A DNA stretch of 64,000 nucleotides, taken from assembly GCF_002732165.1 (NCBI RefSeq), contig NZ_MRZO01000006.1, forward strand, positions 62,001 through 126,000, in the 5' to 3' direction. The position numbers were made by a program, and so were the translations under genes. The stretch comes from Staphylococcus xylosus (GTDB taxonomy: Bacteria; Bacillota; Bacilli; Staphylococcales; Staphylococcaceae). Positions 27,893-38,267 of the stretch are shown here, piece by piece. Positions within the stretch are counted from its first letter, which is position 1, and every line of letters begins with the position of its first letter. The notes beneath the pieces are model-generated. The model had not been told where the DNA came from, searched no databases, and saw only the letters and a list, made by a program, of their open reading frames with translations.

Positions 27893-28462
27893 ATGATTAG
27901 AAAAGCAAAACCAAGTGATACACCGAAAATTGCTGAACTATGTTATATCATTTGGAGTGAACTTGATATACAAATGGTTGAAGATATAGATAAATCACGA
28001 CTGCTTAAAATTATGGAACAGAGTATGATTGAAGTACCTTATAGAGGACATTATAGTAACACGTGGGTCTATGAAATAGAAGGCGAGGTAGCTGGTTGCT
28101 TAATCGCATATCCTGGGGACAAAGAAATTGCGCTTGAACAGGCATGGTTGGATATGGATCTAGATGATGATATTCGTGCATACGGAACTCCTATGCCGAT
28201 GAAAGAAGCGAATGATGATGAATGGTATATCGAAACTGTTGCGACTTTCCCTCAATATCGCGGTCGAGGTGTAGCAACGCAGTTAGTACAACATGTTATA
28301 GAGGCATACAGTGATAAAAAGTGGAGTTTAAATTGTGATGTTCATAATGATGGGGCACTTTACGTTTATAAAAAACTAGGATTCCAAATTGTTAGCGAGT
28401 TTGACTTATATGGTCATATGCATTATCACATGATCTTACCAATCAGTGATAAAAAACAATAA
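27893..28462 (+). CDS. GNAT-family N-acetyltransferase
   Basis: A 189-residue acetyltransferase of the GNAT superfamily. The acetyl-CoA binding loop is seen as FPQYRGRGVATQLVQHV (about residues 123-139), followed by the usual KLGFQIVSEFDLYG strand and turn. The substrate cannot be told from sequence; the acidic N-terminal half is typical of small-molecule or ribosomal-protein acetylases. AGGGGAGCG precedes the ATG. It is transcribed alone and ends at a compact hairpin. Confidence 0.88.
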   Translation: MIRKAKPSDTPKIAELCYIIWSELDIQMVEDIDKSRLLKIMEQSMIEVPYRGHYSNTWVYEIEGEVAGCLIAYPGDKEIALEQAWLDMDLDDDIRAYGTPMPMKEANDDEWYIETVATFPQYRGRGVATQLVQHVIEAYSDKKWSLNCDVHNDGALYVYKKLGFQIVSEFDLYGHMHYHMILPISDKKQ

Positions 28463-28465
28463 AAA

Positions 28466-28493
28466 ATCGACCTTCATTTAATGAAGGTCGATA
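28466..28493 (+). terminator. Hairpin terminator after the GNAT gene
   Basis: Perfect palindrome ATCGACCTTCAT ... ATGAAGGTCGAT immediately downstream of the stop, convergent with menA. Confidence 0.7.
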
Positions 28494-28535
28494 ATAAAGT
28501 ATATTTAATAGGGATTTAACATAAAACGTACTTTA

Positions 28536-29474
28536 TTAAATACCGCCTAATATTGCACTGATATAAATACCTAGCGCATATAATAAACCGAAGAACGTGT
28601 TAGTTTTACCAGTTGCGGCCATGGCAGGCATCATTGTTTGTGGTGTGTCATTTTTCTTGAACCTACGCACTGCTTTAATAGGCATAGGGAATGATAACAA
28701 TGCTAGTAAATAAAAGATTGAACCACCAGGTTGGAAGAAAGTGATATATATAACTAGTATATAAGCGACAATATACATTAGTGCTAAGAAACGAATAGAA
28801 TTATTTTTGCCAAGTAAGATAGGTAGCGTTTTACGACCACTTTCTTTATCTTTAACACGGTCACGGATATTGTTCGCCATATTAATTAACCCGATAGTAA
28901 TAACGATTGGGATGCTTATCCAAACAACTAAGCTTTGTAAATTACCTGTTTGAATGAAAAAAGAAATTAAAATGATAATCATACCCATGAATACGCCCGA
29001 AAATAATTCGCCAAAAGGAGTCCATGAAATGGGGAATGGACCACCAGTATATAAATATCCAACAGCCATGCACACAAGACCAATAGGTAATAACCAAAAT
29101 GAACTTTGTATGGCAATAAATATGCCTAGTATTGCAGCTATGATATAAAATGCAATGGCTAAGTTCAAGACTAACTTAGGACTCATGCCATTTCTAACGA
29201 TTGCACCACCAATACCTACAGAAGTGTGATCGTCGAGTCCTTTCTTAAAATCATAATATTCATTAAACATATTTGTTGCAGCTTGAATGAGTAAGCATGC
29301 GATTAACATTGCTAGAAAAACACTAAGATTTAGTTGGTTTTCACTACCAAGGATAAAGATTTTTGAAGTAGCAGTACCGACAAGTACAGGCACCACTGCA
29401 GCAGTTAAAGTATGTGGTCGCATTAACTGCCAGTATTTTTTGACAGTAGAATATTGTTGATATTGAGATGCCAT
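28536..29474 (-). CDS. menA: 1,4-dihydroxy-2-naphthoate polyprenyltransferase MenA
   Basis: Joins the polyprenyl chain to dihydroxynaphthoate in the membrane, forming demethylmenaquinone. The 312-residue UbiA-type protein has about nine helices and both Asp-rich motifs: NMFNEYYDFKKGLDDH (about residues 70-85) and NNIRDRVKDKESGRKTL (about 190-206). A GAGGTAAA site precedes the ATG. It is divergent from menF, with about 190 bases between them carrying both promoters, as in S. aureus. Confidence 0.95.
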   Translation of the reverse strand: MASQYQQYSTVKKYWQLMRPHTLTAAVVPVLVGTATSKIFILGSENQLNLSVFLAMLIACLLIQAATNMFNEYYDFKKGLDDHTSVGIGGAIVRNGMSPKLVLNLAIAFYIIAAILGIFIAIQSSFWLLPIGLVCMAVGYLYTGGPFPISWTPFGELFSGVFMGMIIILISFFIQTGNLQSLVVWISIPIVITIGLINMANNIRDRVKDKESGRKTLPILLGKNNSIRFLALMYIVAYILVIYITFFQPGGSIFYLLALLSFPMPIKAVRRFKKNDTPQTMMPAMAATGKTNTFFGLLYALGIYISAILGGI

Positions 29475-29660
29475 AATGATTTACCTCGTATTCTTTTAAT
29501 TTATAATATTTTTTATCAAATATATTTTAATGGAAGAAGTTAGAAAGGTCAAATTACGTAAAAATGTATGAATGAAATAAGCTAGAAACCATACACACAT
29601 TGTGAAAAGTGGTACAATATCATAATGAGTACAAACTGATAAATGAAAGAAGTGAAATAG

Positions 29661-31013
29661 ATGACTTTTGACGTCAAGGAAAGTGAAATTGTCGAAGCGG
29701 TATACGAAAGTAATCATACTTGGGTCTCTGTAGAAGCAAAATTGAATTATGAATTAGATCCTACAATATTATTTCATATAACGGAAGATTGTGCGGGAGA
29801 CCGTTTTTATTTTAAGAAAAATGACAACGAAACTTCATTCTTTGGCTATCATGCTATTACAAGATTTAAAAATGATTTTGAAAATAAACAATCTATTTTC
29901 CGTGAATGGGAAAAATATAAAAATGACATTGAATTAATTCATCCAAATTCTGATAAACATCATTTGAAAATATGTGGAGGCTTCCAGTTCTCTACGCATA
30001 AATCTGGTGATGAATGGCGCGAATTTGGTATTAATCATTTTATCTTACCTGAAGTATTAGTAACAATGGAGCAAGGATATACCTATATAACTTATACAGT
30101 GAAAGCAGATCAATTTGAAATTGGTACGTTTGTATCGATTATAGATAAATTAACTCAAACAAATATTTATCCTGACTTTGAAATAGGGGATATTAAGCGT
30201 ATTGAAGACATATATAAAGATGAGTGGCGTGATTTAGTAAAAGATACGATTGACATATTAGATGAAAATAAAAAAATTGTATTAGCGAGAAAACGTTTAA
30301 TAATCTTTGATAAACAGATTAAAATACCTTATATTTTGAAAAAGGCTTCTCAAGGAGAACATAATAGTTATTTATTTATTTTAGAGTCACAAGATAGTGT
30401 TTTCTTTTCACAGACACCAGAACAATTAATGGAAATAAATGATGAAATACTATCGACGAAAGCAGTGGCGGGGACGATAAAACGCACACATCAAGGTGAA
30501 TTAGATAATGAAAATATCCAAGCTTTTTTAAATGATGAAAAGAATTTGAATGAACATCGCTTTGTTGTTGAAAGTATATTAAATGATATATCACCTTATG
30601 TAGAAGACGTTGCTTATAACGAAGAACCACAAATATTAACAAATGACCATTTATATCATTTATATACAAAAATAAAAGGTCAATTAAAATATGAATCTTA
30701 TATAGGCTTATTGGATAATCTGCACCCGACACCAGCATTAGGAGGTTATCCGAAAGTTGAAGCATTAGAATATATTGAACAAAATGAATTCGGTACACGC
30801 GGACTTTATGGCGCACCAGTCGGTTATATTGATATGTATGACAACTGTGAGTTTATTGTGGCAATTCGTTCGATGTTGATTAAAAACAACCAAGCCACAT
30901 TGTATGCCGGCTGTGGTATTGTGAGTGATTCTGATGCAGATAGTGAAGTAGAAGAGACGGCAGTTAAATTTAACCCTATGATGAAAGCTTTAGGAGTCGA
31001 GGAATATGAATAA
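29661..31013 (+). CDS. menF: Isochorismate synthase MenF
   Basis: Converts chorismate to isochorismate, the first step of menaquinone synthesis. 450 residues, near the usual family length. The chorismate-binding core is intact in the C-terminal half: [33 protein letters not shown] and [19 protein letters not shown], which include the Mg2+-binding glutamates. The N-terminal half is poorly conserved as is usual. The ribosome site is weak (GTGAAA). Its 3' end overlaps menD by 8 bases. Confidence 0.93.
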   Translation: MTFDVKESEIVEAVYESNHTWVSVEAKLNYELDPTILFHITEDCAGDRFYFKKNDNETSFFGYHAITRFKNDFENKQSIFREWEKYKNDIELIHPNSDKHHLKICGGFQFSTHKSGDEWREFGINHFILPEVLVTMEQGYTYITYTVKADQFEIGTFVSIIDKLTQTNIYPDFEIGDIKRIEDIYKDEWRDLVKDTIDILDENKKIVLARKRLIIFDKQIKIPYILKKASQGEHNSYLFILESQDSVFFSQTPEQLMEINDEILSTKAVAGTIKRTHQGELDNENIQAFLNDEKNLNEHRFVVESILNDISPYVEDVAYNEEPQILTNDHLYHLYTKIKGQLKYESYIGLLDNLHPTPALGGYPKVEALEYIEQNEFGTRGLYGAPVGYIDMYDNCEFIVAIRSMLIKNNQATLYAGCGIVSDSDADSEVEETAVKFNPMMKALGVEEYE

Positions 31014-32688
31014 TCATACAGATGCACTAACGAAACAAGTATTTACTTTTGTTTCAGAATTATATGCTTATGGCATAAGAGAAGTAGTAATAAGCCCAGG
31101 TTCACGGTCAACACCATTGGCAATTGCAGTTGAGGCACATCCTAAATTAAAATCTTGGATTCATCCAGATGAAAGAAGTGCTGCGTTTTTTGCTATGGGA
31201 TTAATGAAAGGAAGCGAACGTCCAGTTGCTATTCTGTGTACCTCAGGTAGCGCTGCTGCAAACTATACACCCGCTGTTTCAGAGAGTAGTTTAAGTCATT
31301 TACCTTTAGTAGTGCTTACAAGTGATCGCCCACATGAACTCCGAAATATTGGTGCGCCTCAAGCGATCAACCAAACGAATATGTTTCAAAATTATGTGCA
31401 ATATCAATTTGATTTTCCAATAGTTGATACGAATGAAGCGGAAGATTTTATGACGAAAACCGTCAAATTCCAACTGCAAAAAGCGAGTCAATTTTTATAT
31501 GGACCCCATCGTGGTCCAATTCATTTAAATTTACCATTCAGAGAACCATTAATTCCAAATATGGAGAAGGTTGAATGGTTAACATCAGATATGAAAATCT
31601 TACCACATTATCAAAAAACAACTAGTTTAAATGAAATTAGTTCGATTATTAAAAAGAGTAAGGGCTTGATTATCGTTGGAGACATGCAACATCAAGATAT
31701 TGATCAAGTGCTAACTTTTTCAACGATACATGATGTACCAATATTAGCTGATCCATTGAGTCAACTAAGACGTGAACATCATCCTAATGTTGTGACGAGC
31801 TATGACTTATTATTTAGAGCAGGGTTACAGTTAGATATTGATTTTATTATTAGAGTTGGTAAACCAGTTGTTTCTAAAAAATTAAATCAATGGTTAAAAG
31901 AAACAGAAGCATTTCAAATTTTAATTCAAAATAATGATAAACCGGATGCATTTCCAATCACACCACATGTTTCCTATGAAATGTCAGCCAATGATTTCTT
32001 TAGACAATTGTCAGAAACGCCAATTGTCGAACGTAAGCGTTGGTTAGAGAAATGGCAGACATTAGAGAAACATGCTATTGTTGAGATTAGAGATTATGTA
32101 AGAACGGCAACAGATGAAGCTGCATACGTCGCGAATGTATTAGACAAATTAACAACTTCAGATGCCTTGTTTGTTAGTAATAGTATGCCAATCCGTGATG
32201 TTGATAATCTCTTTATCGATTGTGATGCGGAAGTATTTGCGAACCGCGGCGCAAACGGTATCGATGGGGTAATATCAACAGCATTAGGCATGGCAGTTCA
32301 TAAAAAAGTAACTCTATTAATAGGAGATTTAGCGTTTTATCACGATATGAATGGCTTATTAATGTCTAAATTGAATGATATTAATTTAAATATTGTTCTA
32401 CTCAATAATGATGGTGGTGGCATTTTTTCATATTTACCTCAAAAGGAATCAGCTGAAGATTATTTTGAACGCTTGTTTGGTACACCAACAGGACTTAATT
32501 TTGAACATACAGCTTTGCTATATGATTTTGCATTTGATAGATATGAATCAATCGAAGCGTTTAAATATGCTGATTTATCAAAATTTGGTGCACATATTTA
32601 CGAAATAATTACACAACGTGAAGAAAATAAACAACAGCATCTAAAACTCTATAAAAAGTTGAGTGATATTGTTAATGTTAAATTATAA
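31006..32688 (+). CDS. menD: SEPHCHC synthase MenD
   Basis: Thiamine-diphosphate enzyme that joins 2-oxoglutarate and isochorismate to make 2-succinyl-5-enolpyruvyl-6-hydroxy-3-cyclohexene-1-carboxylate. The 560-residue protein shows the N-terminal ThDP motif [15 protein letters not shown] and the C-terminal cofactor motif [12 protein letters not shown] ... NNDGGGIF. The start ATG lies inside the end of menF, preceded by GAGGAAT. It also overlaps menH, so menF-D-H form a translationally coupled block. Confidence 0.95.
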   Translation: MNNHTDALTKQVFTFVSELYAYGIREVVISPGSRSTPLAIAVEAHPKLKSWIHPDERSAAFFAMGLMKGSERPVAILCTSGSAAANYTPAVSESSLSHLPLVVLTSDRPHELRNIGAPQAINQTNMFQNYVQYQFDFPIVDTNEAEDFMTKTVKFQLQKASQFLYGPHRGPIHLNLPFREPLIPNMEKVEWLTSDMKILPHYQKTTSLNEISSIIKKSKGLIIVGDMQHQDIDQVLTFSTIHDVPILADPLSQLRREHHPNVVTSYDLLFRAGLQLDIDFIIRVGKPVVSKKLNQWLKETEAFQILIQNNDKPDAFPITPHVSYEMSANDFFRQLSETPIVERKRWLEKWQTLEKHAIVEIRDYVRTATDEAAYVANVLDKLTTSDALFVSNSMPIRDVDNLFIDCDAEVFANRGANGIDGVISTALGMAVHKKVTLLIGDLAFYHDMNGLLMSKLNDINLNIVLLNNDGGGIFSYLPQKESAEDYFERLFGTPTGLNFEHTALLYDFAFDRYESIEAFKYADLSKFGAHIYEIITQREENKQQHLKLYKKLSDIVNVKL

Positions 32689-33481
32689 ATTTTATCAATC
32701 AAAATGCGATACAGATGAATTATTGGTTATGTTACATGGGTTTATCAGTGACCAACAGGCTTTTAGTAAACATGTGCATGTCTTGCAAGAAAAGTTGAAT
32801 ATTTTAACTGTAGATTTACCTGGACACGGCCAAGATGACTCAGATATAAATCAAACATGGAATTTCCCATTTATTACAGACCAGTTAGATGAGCTATTAA
32901 AAACATTCCAAAGCTATCAATTGTTTTTACACGGTTATTCAATGGGTGGTAGAATTGCATTGTATTATGGAATTGAAGGGCAAGTCGCTTTAGCAGGATT
33001 GATTATAGAAAGTACATCACCAGGAATTAAAGAATTAGAAGACCGTAATGAAAGGCAATTGGTTGATCAGGCTAGAGCTAAAGTACTAGAAATTGCAGGT
33101 TTAGAAATTTTTGTTAATGATTGGGAAAAGTTACCGCTTTTCTATACACAGCATGAATTAGATAAATCTATTAAGAAAGAAATACGTGATATGCGCTTAC
33201 GTCAAAATCCATTGCGTTTAGCGAAGGCATTGCGTGATTACGGTACTGGACAAATGCCTAATTTATGGCCAAAGTTAAAGGAAATTAAAGTACCGACTTG
33301 TATTATAGTAGGTGTTCTAGATGGTAAATTCTGTAAGATTGCTAAACAAATGGAAACTATGATTCATAACTCGGAGTTAAATGAAGTAGAACAAAGTGGT
33401 CATACAGTACATGTGGAAGAATTTGCAGAATTTGATAGAATAGTATTAGGTTTTATTCATAAGGAGGAGCAAAATGACTAG
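32675..33481 (+). CDS. menH: SHCHC synthase MenH (alpha/beta hydrolase)
   Basis: Eliminates pyruvate from the MenD product. I use the ATG at 32675 (268 residues, MLNYKFYQS), which overlaps the end of menD by 14 bases; a start at 32663 would add MILL without a ribosome site. Alpha/beta hydrolase features: [10 protein letters not shown] oxyanion region, nucleophile elbow HGYSMGG (about residue 89), acidic residue in VGVLDGKF and catalytic His in SGHTVH. It overlaps menB by 8 bases. Confidence 0.92.
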   Translation: MLNYKFYQSKCDTDELLVMLHGFISDQQAFSKHVHVLQEKLNILTVDLPGHGQDDSDINQTWNFPFITDQLDELLKTFQSYQLFLHGYSMGGRIALYYGIEGQVALAGLIIESTSPGIKELEDRNERQLVDQARAKVLEIAGLEIFVNDWEKLPLFYTQHELDKSIKKEIRDMRLRQNPLRLAKALRDYGTGQMPNLWPKLKEIKVPTCIIVGVLDGKFCKIAKQMETMIHNSELNEVEQSGHTVHVEEFAEFDRIVLGFIHKEEQND

Positions 33482-34292
33482 ACAGTGGGAAACAATTAAA
33501 GAATATAAAGAAATTAAATATGAAATATATGACGGTATTGCAAAAGTAACGATTAATCGTCCTGAGGTTCGTAACGCATTTACACCAAATACAGTACAAG
33601 AAATGATAGACGCGTTTACAAGAGCGCGTGATGACCAACGTGTTTCTGTTATTATCTTAACTGGTGAAGGGGACAAAGCATTTTGTTCAGGAGGGGATCA
33701 AAAAGTACGTGGCCACGGTGGTTACGTAGGCGATGATCAAATTCCTCGTTTAAATGTATTAGACTTACAAAGACTTATCCGTGTTATTCCTAAACCTGTA
33801 GTTGCAATGGTGAGAGGTTATTCAATCGGCGGAGGGCATGTACTTAGCGTCGTTTGTGACTTAACAATCGCAGCAGACAATGCAATCTTTGGCCAAACTG
33901 GCCCTAAAGTTGGATCATTTGATGCTGGTTACGGTTCAGGTTATTTAGCTCGTATAGTAGGACACAAAAAAGCTCGCGAGATTTGGTACTTATGTCGTCA
34001 ATATGATGCTCAACAAGCTTTAGACATGGGCTTAGTAAATACTGTCGTTCCATTAGATCAAGTTGAAGATGAAACAGTACAATGGTGTCAAGAAATGAAA
34101 CAACATTCACCAACGGCTTTAAGATTCTTGAAAGCAGCTATGAATGCAGACACTGATGGTTTAGCTGGACTTCAACAAATGGCTGGTGATGCTACTTTAC
34201 TTTACTATACAACAGATGAAGCAAAAGAAGGCAGAGATGCGTTTAAAGAAAAACGCGATCCAGACTTTGACCAATTTCCAAAATTCCCATAG
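33474..34292 (+). CDS. menB: 1,4-dihydroxy-2-naphthoyl-CoA synthase MenB
   Basis: Crotonase-fold enzyme closing the second ring of the naphthoquinone. The 272-residue protein contains the oxyanion and bicarbonate-site segments [17 protein letters not shown] and [16 protein letters not shown], and the C-terminal segment [11 protein letters not shown] typical of MenB. AAGGAGGAGC precedes the ATG. It ends the menF-D-H-B operon; menE and menC are not in the window, also as in S. aureus. Confidence 0.96.
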   Translation: MTRQWETIKEYKEIKYEIYDGIAKVTINRPEVRNAFTPNTVQEMIDAFTRARDDQRVSVIILTGEGDKAFCSGGDQKVRGHGGYVGDDQIPRLNVLDLQRLIRVIPKPVVAMVRGYSIGGGHVLSVVCDLTIAADNAIFGQTGPKVGSFDAGYGSGYLARIVGHKKAREIWYLCRQYDAQQALDMGLVNTVVPLDQVEDETVQWCQEMKQHSPTALRFLKAAMNADTDGLAGLQQMAGDATLLYYTTDEAKEGRDAFKEKRDPDFDQFPKFP

Positions 34293-34339
34293 AATTTGAA
34301 TGAAAAGTAATATTAAAAATCAATAATGAGATTCCGATT

Positions 34340-34374
34340 AACTAGGTGAGGCTATCCCTCACCTAGTTTTTTTT
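34340..34374 (+). terminator. Terminator of the men operon
   Basis: AACTAGGTGAGG ... CCTCACCTAGTT stem and a run of eight T. Confidence 0.9.
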
Positions 34375-34625
34375 GTAAAAAAGGTAAAACGATACATATT
34401 ATTAAGAAAAGTGATATAAGTTAAAAATTTATTTACTATTAACTTTATCAACGTAACATGATAAGAGATACAAAAAATTATAGATAAGTTAATATAAATC
34501 TAATCTCTCTCTAATATATAGTGTTAAACTTTTAATGTGAAAACTTTTTTACACTTAATTATTGTATTTGACTAAAATTAAAACCTAGATTAATATTATA
34601 ATTGAGAAGGGATGAGGAGGAAAAT
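34375..34625. other. AT-rich upstream region of the SarZ-like gene
   Basis: About 250 bases with no supportable gene. In S. aureus the sspABC protease operon lies between menB and the aminotransferase; no trace of it was found here on either strand. Confidence 0.5.
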
Positions 34626-35084
34626 ATGACAACAGATATGTATGATCAAATGAGAAAAGAAATGTGTTACTTGTTTTATATAACAAGCAAAGATATTGTA
34701 AATAGATTTAATAAGTATTTGAAACGATATGATATAAGTTTTCCTAACTATATTGTTTTGCTGTATATTGAAAACGAAATTCCAGTATACATAAAAACGT
34801 TGTGTGATGAATTGTACTTAGATTCAGGAACAATTAGTCCAATCATTAAAAGGCTAGAGAAAAAAGAATTGATTCGTCGTCTTAGAACAGAAGATGATGA
34901 ACGCAGAGTGAAAGTAATGTTAACTACAAAAGGGATAAAGTTAAAGGAAGAATTTTCTAAAATTTCAGAAGAAGTGATTCAGCAATTTGATATGGAGAAA
35001 GAAGATTCATTAGCTTATTATCGAATATTAAGAACGTTTGCTGAGAAAAATATCTATACTAAAGATGAGAGTGAGCAACTTTAG
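34626..35084 (+). CDS. MarR/SarZ-like one-cysteine regulator
   Basis: A 152-residue winged-helix regulator. The start at 34626 follows GAGGAGGA; an earlier in-frame start at 34602 overlaps that site. The order KEMCYLFYITSKDI, then YDISFPNYIVLLYIENE, LCDELYLDSGTISPIIKRLEKKELI and the DDERRVKVMLTTKG wing is that of the SarZ/MgrA/OhrR group, where the single N-terminal Cys (here about residue 13) senses oxidants. It is not SarZ itself as I recall that protein. Targets are unknown. It stands alone between the men operon and a convergent aminotransferase gene, where S. aureus has the ssp proteases that such regulators control. Confidence 0.82.
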   Translation: MTTDMYDQMRKEMCYLFYITSKDIVNRFNKYLKRYDISFPNYIVLLYIENEIPVYIKTLCDELYLDSGTISPIIKRLEKKELIRRLRTEDDERRVKVMLTTKGIKLKEEFSKISEEVIQQFDMEKEDSLAYYRILRTFAEKNIYTKDESEQL

Positions 35085-35248
35085 AAATGAAAGTTATATT
35101 TAATAAGTACAACAAAGTAAATTAATAATTATATCGATTTAAAAATGAAAACACCAACATCAATGTTGAAGTTTATCTACACCAGATCAATTATTAAAAA
35201 GAAATTTCAAGGGCATATTTCAAACTTACATTTAGTTGGTGGTTTTTG

Positions 35249-36412
35249 TTATGAATTATAATTTAGGGCTAAATATTGTTCCAGTCTTCTCATAGCTTCT
35301 TTTAATGCATCAAGTTCATATGCATAAGAAATACGTACGTGTCCTTTACCAAGATCGGTAAAAGCAGAACCAGGAACAATAGCGATATGTGCATTTTCTA
35401 ATACATCTACACAAAAGTCGAAGTCATTGTCAGTAAAATTCTTGATACTAGGAAAAATATAGAATGCACCTTCAGGTTTAGCATCTAGTTCAAATCCCAT
35501 TGACTCTAATTTATTAATCAAAAAGTCCCGTCGCTCAATATAGGCTTCATTCATGTATTGCGGCGCTTCTAAACCTTCATTTAAAGCTGCGATACATGCA
35601 ATTTGAGCAGGAACATTGGCGCAAATACAGTTATAAGCATGCATAAAAGTTAATTTTTCAATTAAATACTCTGGTCCAATTAAAAAACCAATGCGTATGC
35701 CAGTAGCAGAATGAGATTTACTTAATCCGCCAACAAGTAATAATTGATCGCGAATTACTTCAAATTCGGCAAAAGAAGTATGTTTACCAGTGAAAGTATT
35801 TTCAGCATAGATTTCATCACTAATAATAAAAATCTCTTTATCTTTCAATATATTAGCAATAGCTTGTACTTCATTGTAAGACAATATTACACCAGTTGGA
35901 TTAGTAGGATAGTTTAGTAGTATCGCTTTGGTGTTTTTGGTTATATGTTTTTCAAGTGCTTCAGGTGTTACTTTGTAGTCAGATATTGTCGTGTCAATAT
36001 AAACTGGTATACCACCAAGTGTCTTGATGAGTGGAATGTAGCCAGCATATACTGGACCAGGAACTAATATTTCATCTCCTTCATCTATGATACTTCTTAA
36101 AGCAGTATCTAAGGCTTCACTGGCACCATTAGTGATAATGATTTCTTCTGAATTATATGTAAAGCCATAGCGTTGCTCAAAATATTGGCTCACAGCATGC
36201 CTTGTTTCAATTAATCCTTTATTATGTGAATATTTCGTTTGATCTTCATTAATAGCATTTATGTAAGCAGCTTTAACTTCTTTAGGCATAGGGAAGTCCG
36301 GCTGACCTATAGTTAGGTTAATACAATCTTCAATTCCTTTAATGCGATTTGAAAATTGACGGATGCTAGGGGCTGTTAAATGTTTAGAATTGTTATTTAA
36401 TGAAAGTTGCAT
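35249..36412 (-). CDS. PLP-dependent aminotransferase (class I/II)
   Basis: A 387-residue fold-type I aminotransferase of the PatA/AspC-like group. Visible: substrate-arm LTIGQPDFPMP, cofactor segment NGASEALDTAL, NYPTNPTG with the PLP-contacting Asn, the ISDEIYAE aspartate, the Schiff-base lysine in GGLSKSHSATGIRIGF and the C-terminal carboxylate-binding HVRISYAYE. B. subtilis PatA acts on lysine precursor N-acetyl-L,L-diaminopimelate, but substrate assignment is not secure. GAGGTG precedes the ATG. A long inverted repeat lies just upstream, between it and the acyltransferase gene. Confidence 0.9.
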   Translation of the reverse strand: MQLSLNNNSKHLTAPSIRQFSNRIKGIEDCINLTIGQPDFPMPKEVKAAYINAINEDQTKYSHNKGLIETRHAVSQYFEQRYGFTYNSEEIIITNGASEALDTALRSIIDEGDEILVPGPVYAGYIPLIKTLGGIPVYIDTTISDYKVTPEALEKHITKNTKAILLNYPTNPTGVILSYNEVQAIANILKDKEIFIISDEIYAENTFTGKHTSFAEFEVIRDQLLLVGGLSKSHSATGIRIGFLIGPEYLIEKLTFMHAYNCICANVPAQIACIAALNEGLEAPQYMNEAYIERRDFLINKLESMGFELDAKPEGAFYIFPSIKNFTDNDFDFCVDVLENAHIAIVPGSAFTDLGKGHVRISYAYELDALKEAMRRLEQYLALNYNS

Positions 36413-36439
36413 TATATTTTCACCTCAAAAATTAAAAAT

Positions 36440-36524
36440 ACCGAATTGTATTTATTGTATGTATAGATTGATTGGAAGTACTTCAATATTTATCATAACA
36501 TATTTAAAATCAATACAATTCGGT
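36440..36524. repeat. Perfect 13-bp inverted repeat with a 59-base loop
   Basis: ACCGAATTGTATT (36440-36452) and AATACAATTCGGT (36512-36524) flank the spacer between the acyltransferase and the aminotransferase gene. On the minus strand it is followed by a TATTTTTAATTTTT run, so it could be a terminator, or a protein-binding pair or leader structure for the aminotransferase. Confidence 0.7.
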
Positions 36525-36535
36525 TTAATACTTAT

Positions 36536-37540
36536 TTACCCTTTGAATTTATAAGGAGATTGTAAATTTATAATTGGGTTTGTCCATTTAGATACTAATC
36601 TGGTTGTTAATATATACACAATTATAGATGTAACGATAACTAAATAAAGATAAGTTAAGATACTGATATGATCTTTAAATGGATATATCGCAAAACCACG
36701 GATAAAACCAATGAATAAACCATGTAGCAAATATACATGCATGGTTCTACGACCTATATACGTAAAAAACTTTTCTTTTTCAGGTATTAAATTAAAGAAA
36801 GCAAACATCGAAATTAAAACGATGAAGTATAATAACAATCTCTTGATTGGGCTGTAGAAATCTAGCTTTCCTTCAAGTGACATATAGGGCGAATCGCCTA
36901 ACAACCAATTGGAGTTAATCGGATGATAGGTGTATATAACATAAAAGGCTAGTAAAGTGATGATAGCTATAGGTAGAAACTTTTTATTTCTTAAAAGCTG
37001 TGTATGTTTATTTGTAAATAAATAGCCTATATAGAATATTGGGAAAAACATAATCGTCCTAGAAAAGCTTAAGTAATTGTCAATATTCTCTGAATAGCCA
37101 GCGAATATTGAAATGATTACTGCTATAGGTAGTACATAATACGGTTTATAATCCTTAACTATTACTAATATGACATGGAAAAAGAATAATGTGAGTAAAA
37201 ACCATAACGCGAACACCGGATCAAAAGGATCAAACTGAACACTATCTTCTTTACCAGTTAAGTAATAGTAAACAGAGAAAAAGCCAAAGAATATAACATA
37301 TGGAACTAATAGTTTTTTTGATACTTTTTCTAAATACCCAGCTTGACCTGCTTTTTTCGCAAAATAGCCTGAAATAAATAAAAATCCTGGCATATGAAAG
37401 CTGTATATTGTTAAATACAATGAAGATAAATGAGGGCTGGCTTCTGTATATGGCTGTAATAGATGGCCAAAGACTACAAGAAAAATCAGCACAGCTCTAG
37501 CATTATCGAAAAAGTAATCTCTTTCTTTCAATTGTGACAT
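36536..37540 (-). CDS. Acyltransferase 3 family membrane protein
   Basis: A 334-residue integral membrane acyltransferase with about ten helices. The motif RDYFFDNARAVLIFLVVFGHLL near the N terminus, with its histidine, and YSFHMPGFLFISGYFAKK are the family hallmarks. Relatives O-acetylate sugars or peptidoglycan using acyl-CoA. Unlike OatA there is no extracellular SGNH domain, so this is the short form (fucose 4-O-acetylase-like). The substrate is unknown. GGAGAAAACG precedes the ATG. Its place next to atl suggests, without proof, cell-envelope modification. Confidence 0.82.
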   Translation of the reverse strand: MSQLKERDYFFDNARAVLIFLVVFGHLLQPYTEASPHLSSLYLTIYSFHMPGFLFISGYFAKKAGQAGYLEKVSKKLLVPYVIFFGFFSVYYYLTGKEDSVQFDPFDPVFALWFLLTLFFFHVILVIVKDYKPYYVLPIAVIISIFAGYSENIDNYLSFSRTIMFFPIFYIGYLFTNKHTQLLRNKKFLPIAIITLLAFYVIYTYHPINSNWLLGDSPYMSLEGKLDFYSPIKRLLLYFIVLISMFAFFNLIPEKEKFFTYIGRRTMHVYLLHGLFIGFIRGFAIYPFKDHISILTYLYLVIVTSIIVYILTTRLVSKWTNPIINLQSPYKFKG

Positions 37541-37747
37541 TCGTTTTCTCCTTTAAGTAGTACGATAAATTTTATATACACTAGTTCTAATCTATTATAA
37601 AACCTATGAGAAATGCAACAAAAGAGTACAATTTGTCTTTTATTATTGTATATAATGACGGATGCTATTATAATATTAAGGAATAAAATTGTGTGAAAAA
37701 CTTATGGTTTTATCTAAGTTAAATTAATGATAGTGGAGATGAGCAAC

Positions 37748-38170
37748 ATGTACAAACAACTAGAACAGTTAATTACACTTACAGGTAATGATTTAAATTT
37801 AGTAAGTAGAAGATTTGGTCAGAGAACTGATTTGACTTCTGAACAATTAGAAATGTTAAGAATATTATATAACTATGAAGTGTTATCTCAGTATGATTTG
37901 ACTATGAAAATTAATAAAGAACAATCGATTGTTTCACGTTGGATAAAAAAGTTATGTCATATGGGGTATATAACGAGTAAGCAATCTAATAAAGACATGA
38001 GATGTAAGGATTTGATGGTTACAGATAAGGCGAAAGAATTAGTACAGCAAATTAATGAGGTTAGAGTAGCTTTGATTGAAGCGCGTTGTCAAAACCTTAC
38101 ATCTAAAGATATAGAAAATTTAAATCAATTATTATATAAGTTAAATGTACATCAAGTATATATGCATTAG
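37748..38170 (+). CDS. MarR-family regulator next to atl (AtlR-like)
   Basis: A 140-residue MarR-type DNA-binding protein. The start at 37748 has GTGGAG 9 bases upstream; the in-frame ATG at 37739 is too close to it. Helix-turn-helix: QYDLTMKINKEQSIVSRWIKKL; wing: SNKDMRCKDLMVTDKAKELV. In S. aureus a regulator at this exact position, convergent with atl, represses autolysin expression and is called AtlR; the same role is likely but inferred from position. Confidence 0.82.
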   Translation: MYKQLEQLITLTGNDLNLVSRRFGQRTDLTSEQLEMLRILYNYEVLSQYDLTMKINKEQSIVSRWIKKLCHMGYITSKQSNKDMRCKDLMVTDKAKELVQQINEVRVALIEARCQNLTSKDIENLNQLLYKLNVHQVYMH

Positions 38171-38183
38171 ATAATTAATAAAA

Positions 38184-38241
38184 AAAAGCGTACATAATGA
38201 CAATAACTTGCGTTAAGCATTGTCATTAGTACGCTTCTTTT
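38184..38241. terminator. Bidirectional terminator between the AtlR-like gene and atl
   Basis: AAAGCGTACATAATGACAAT ... ATTGTCATTAGTACGCTT, with A and T tracts outside; ends both convergent genes. Confidence 0.88.
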
Positions 38242-38267
38242 AATTGATTCAATATTTTAAACTAATA

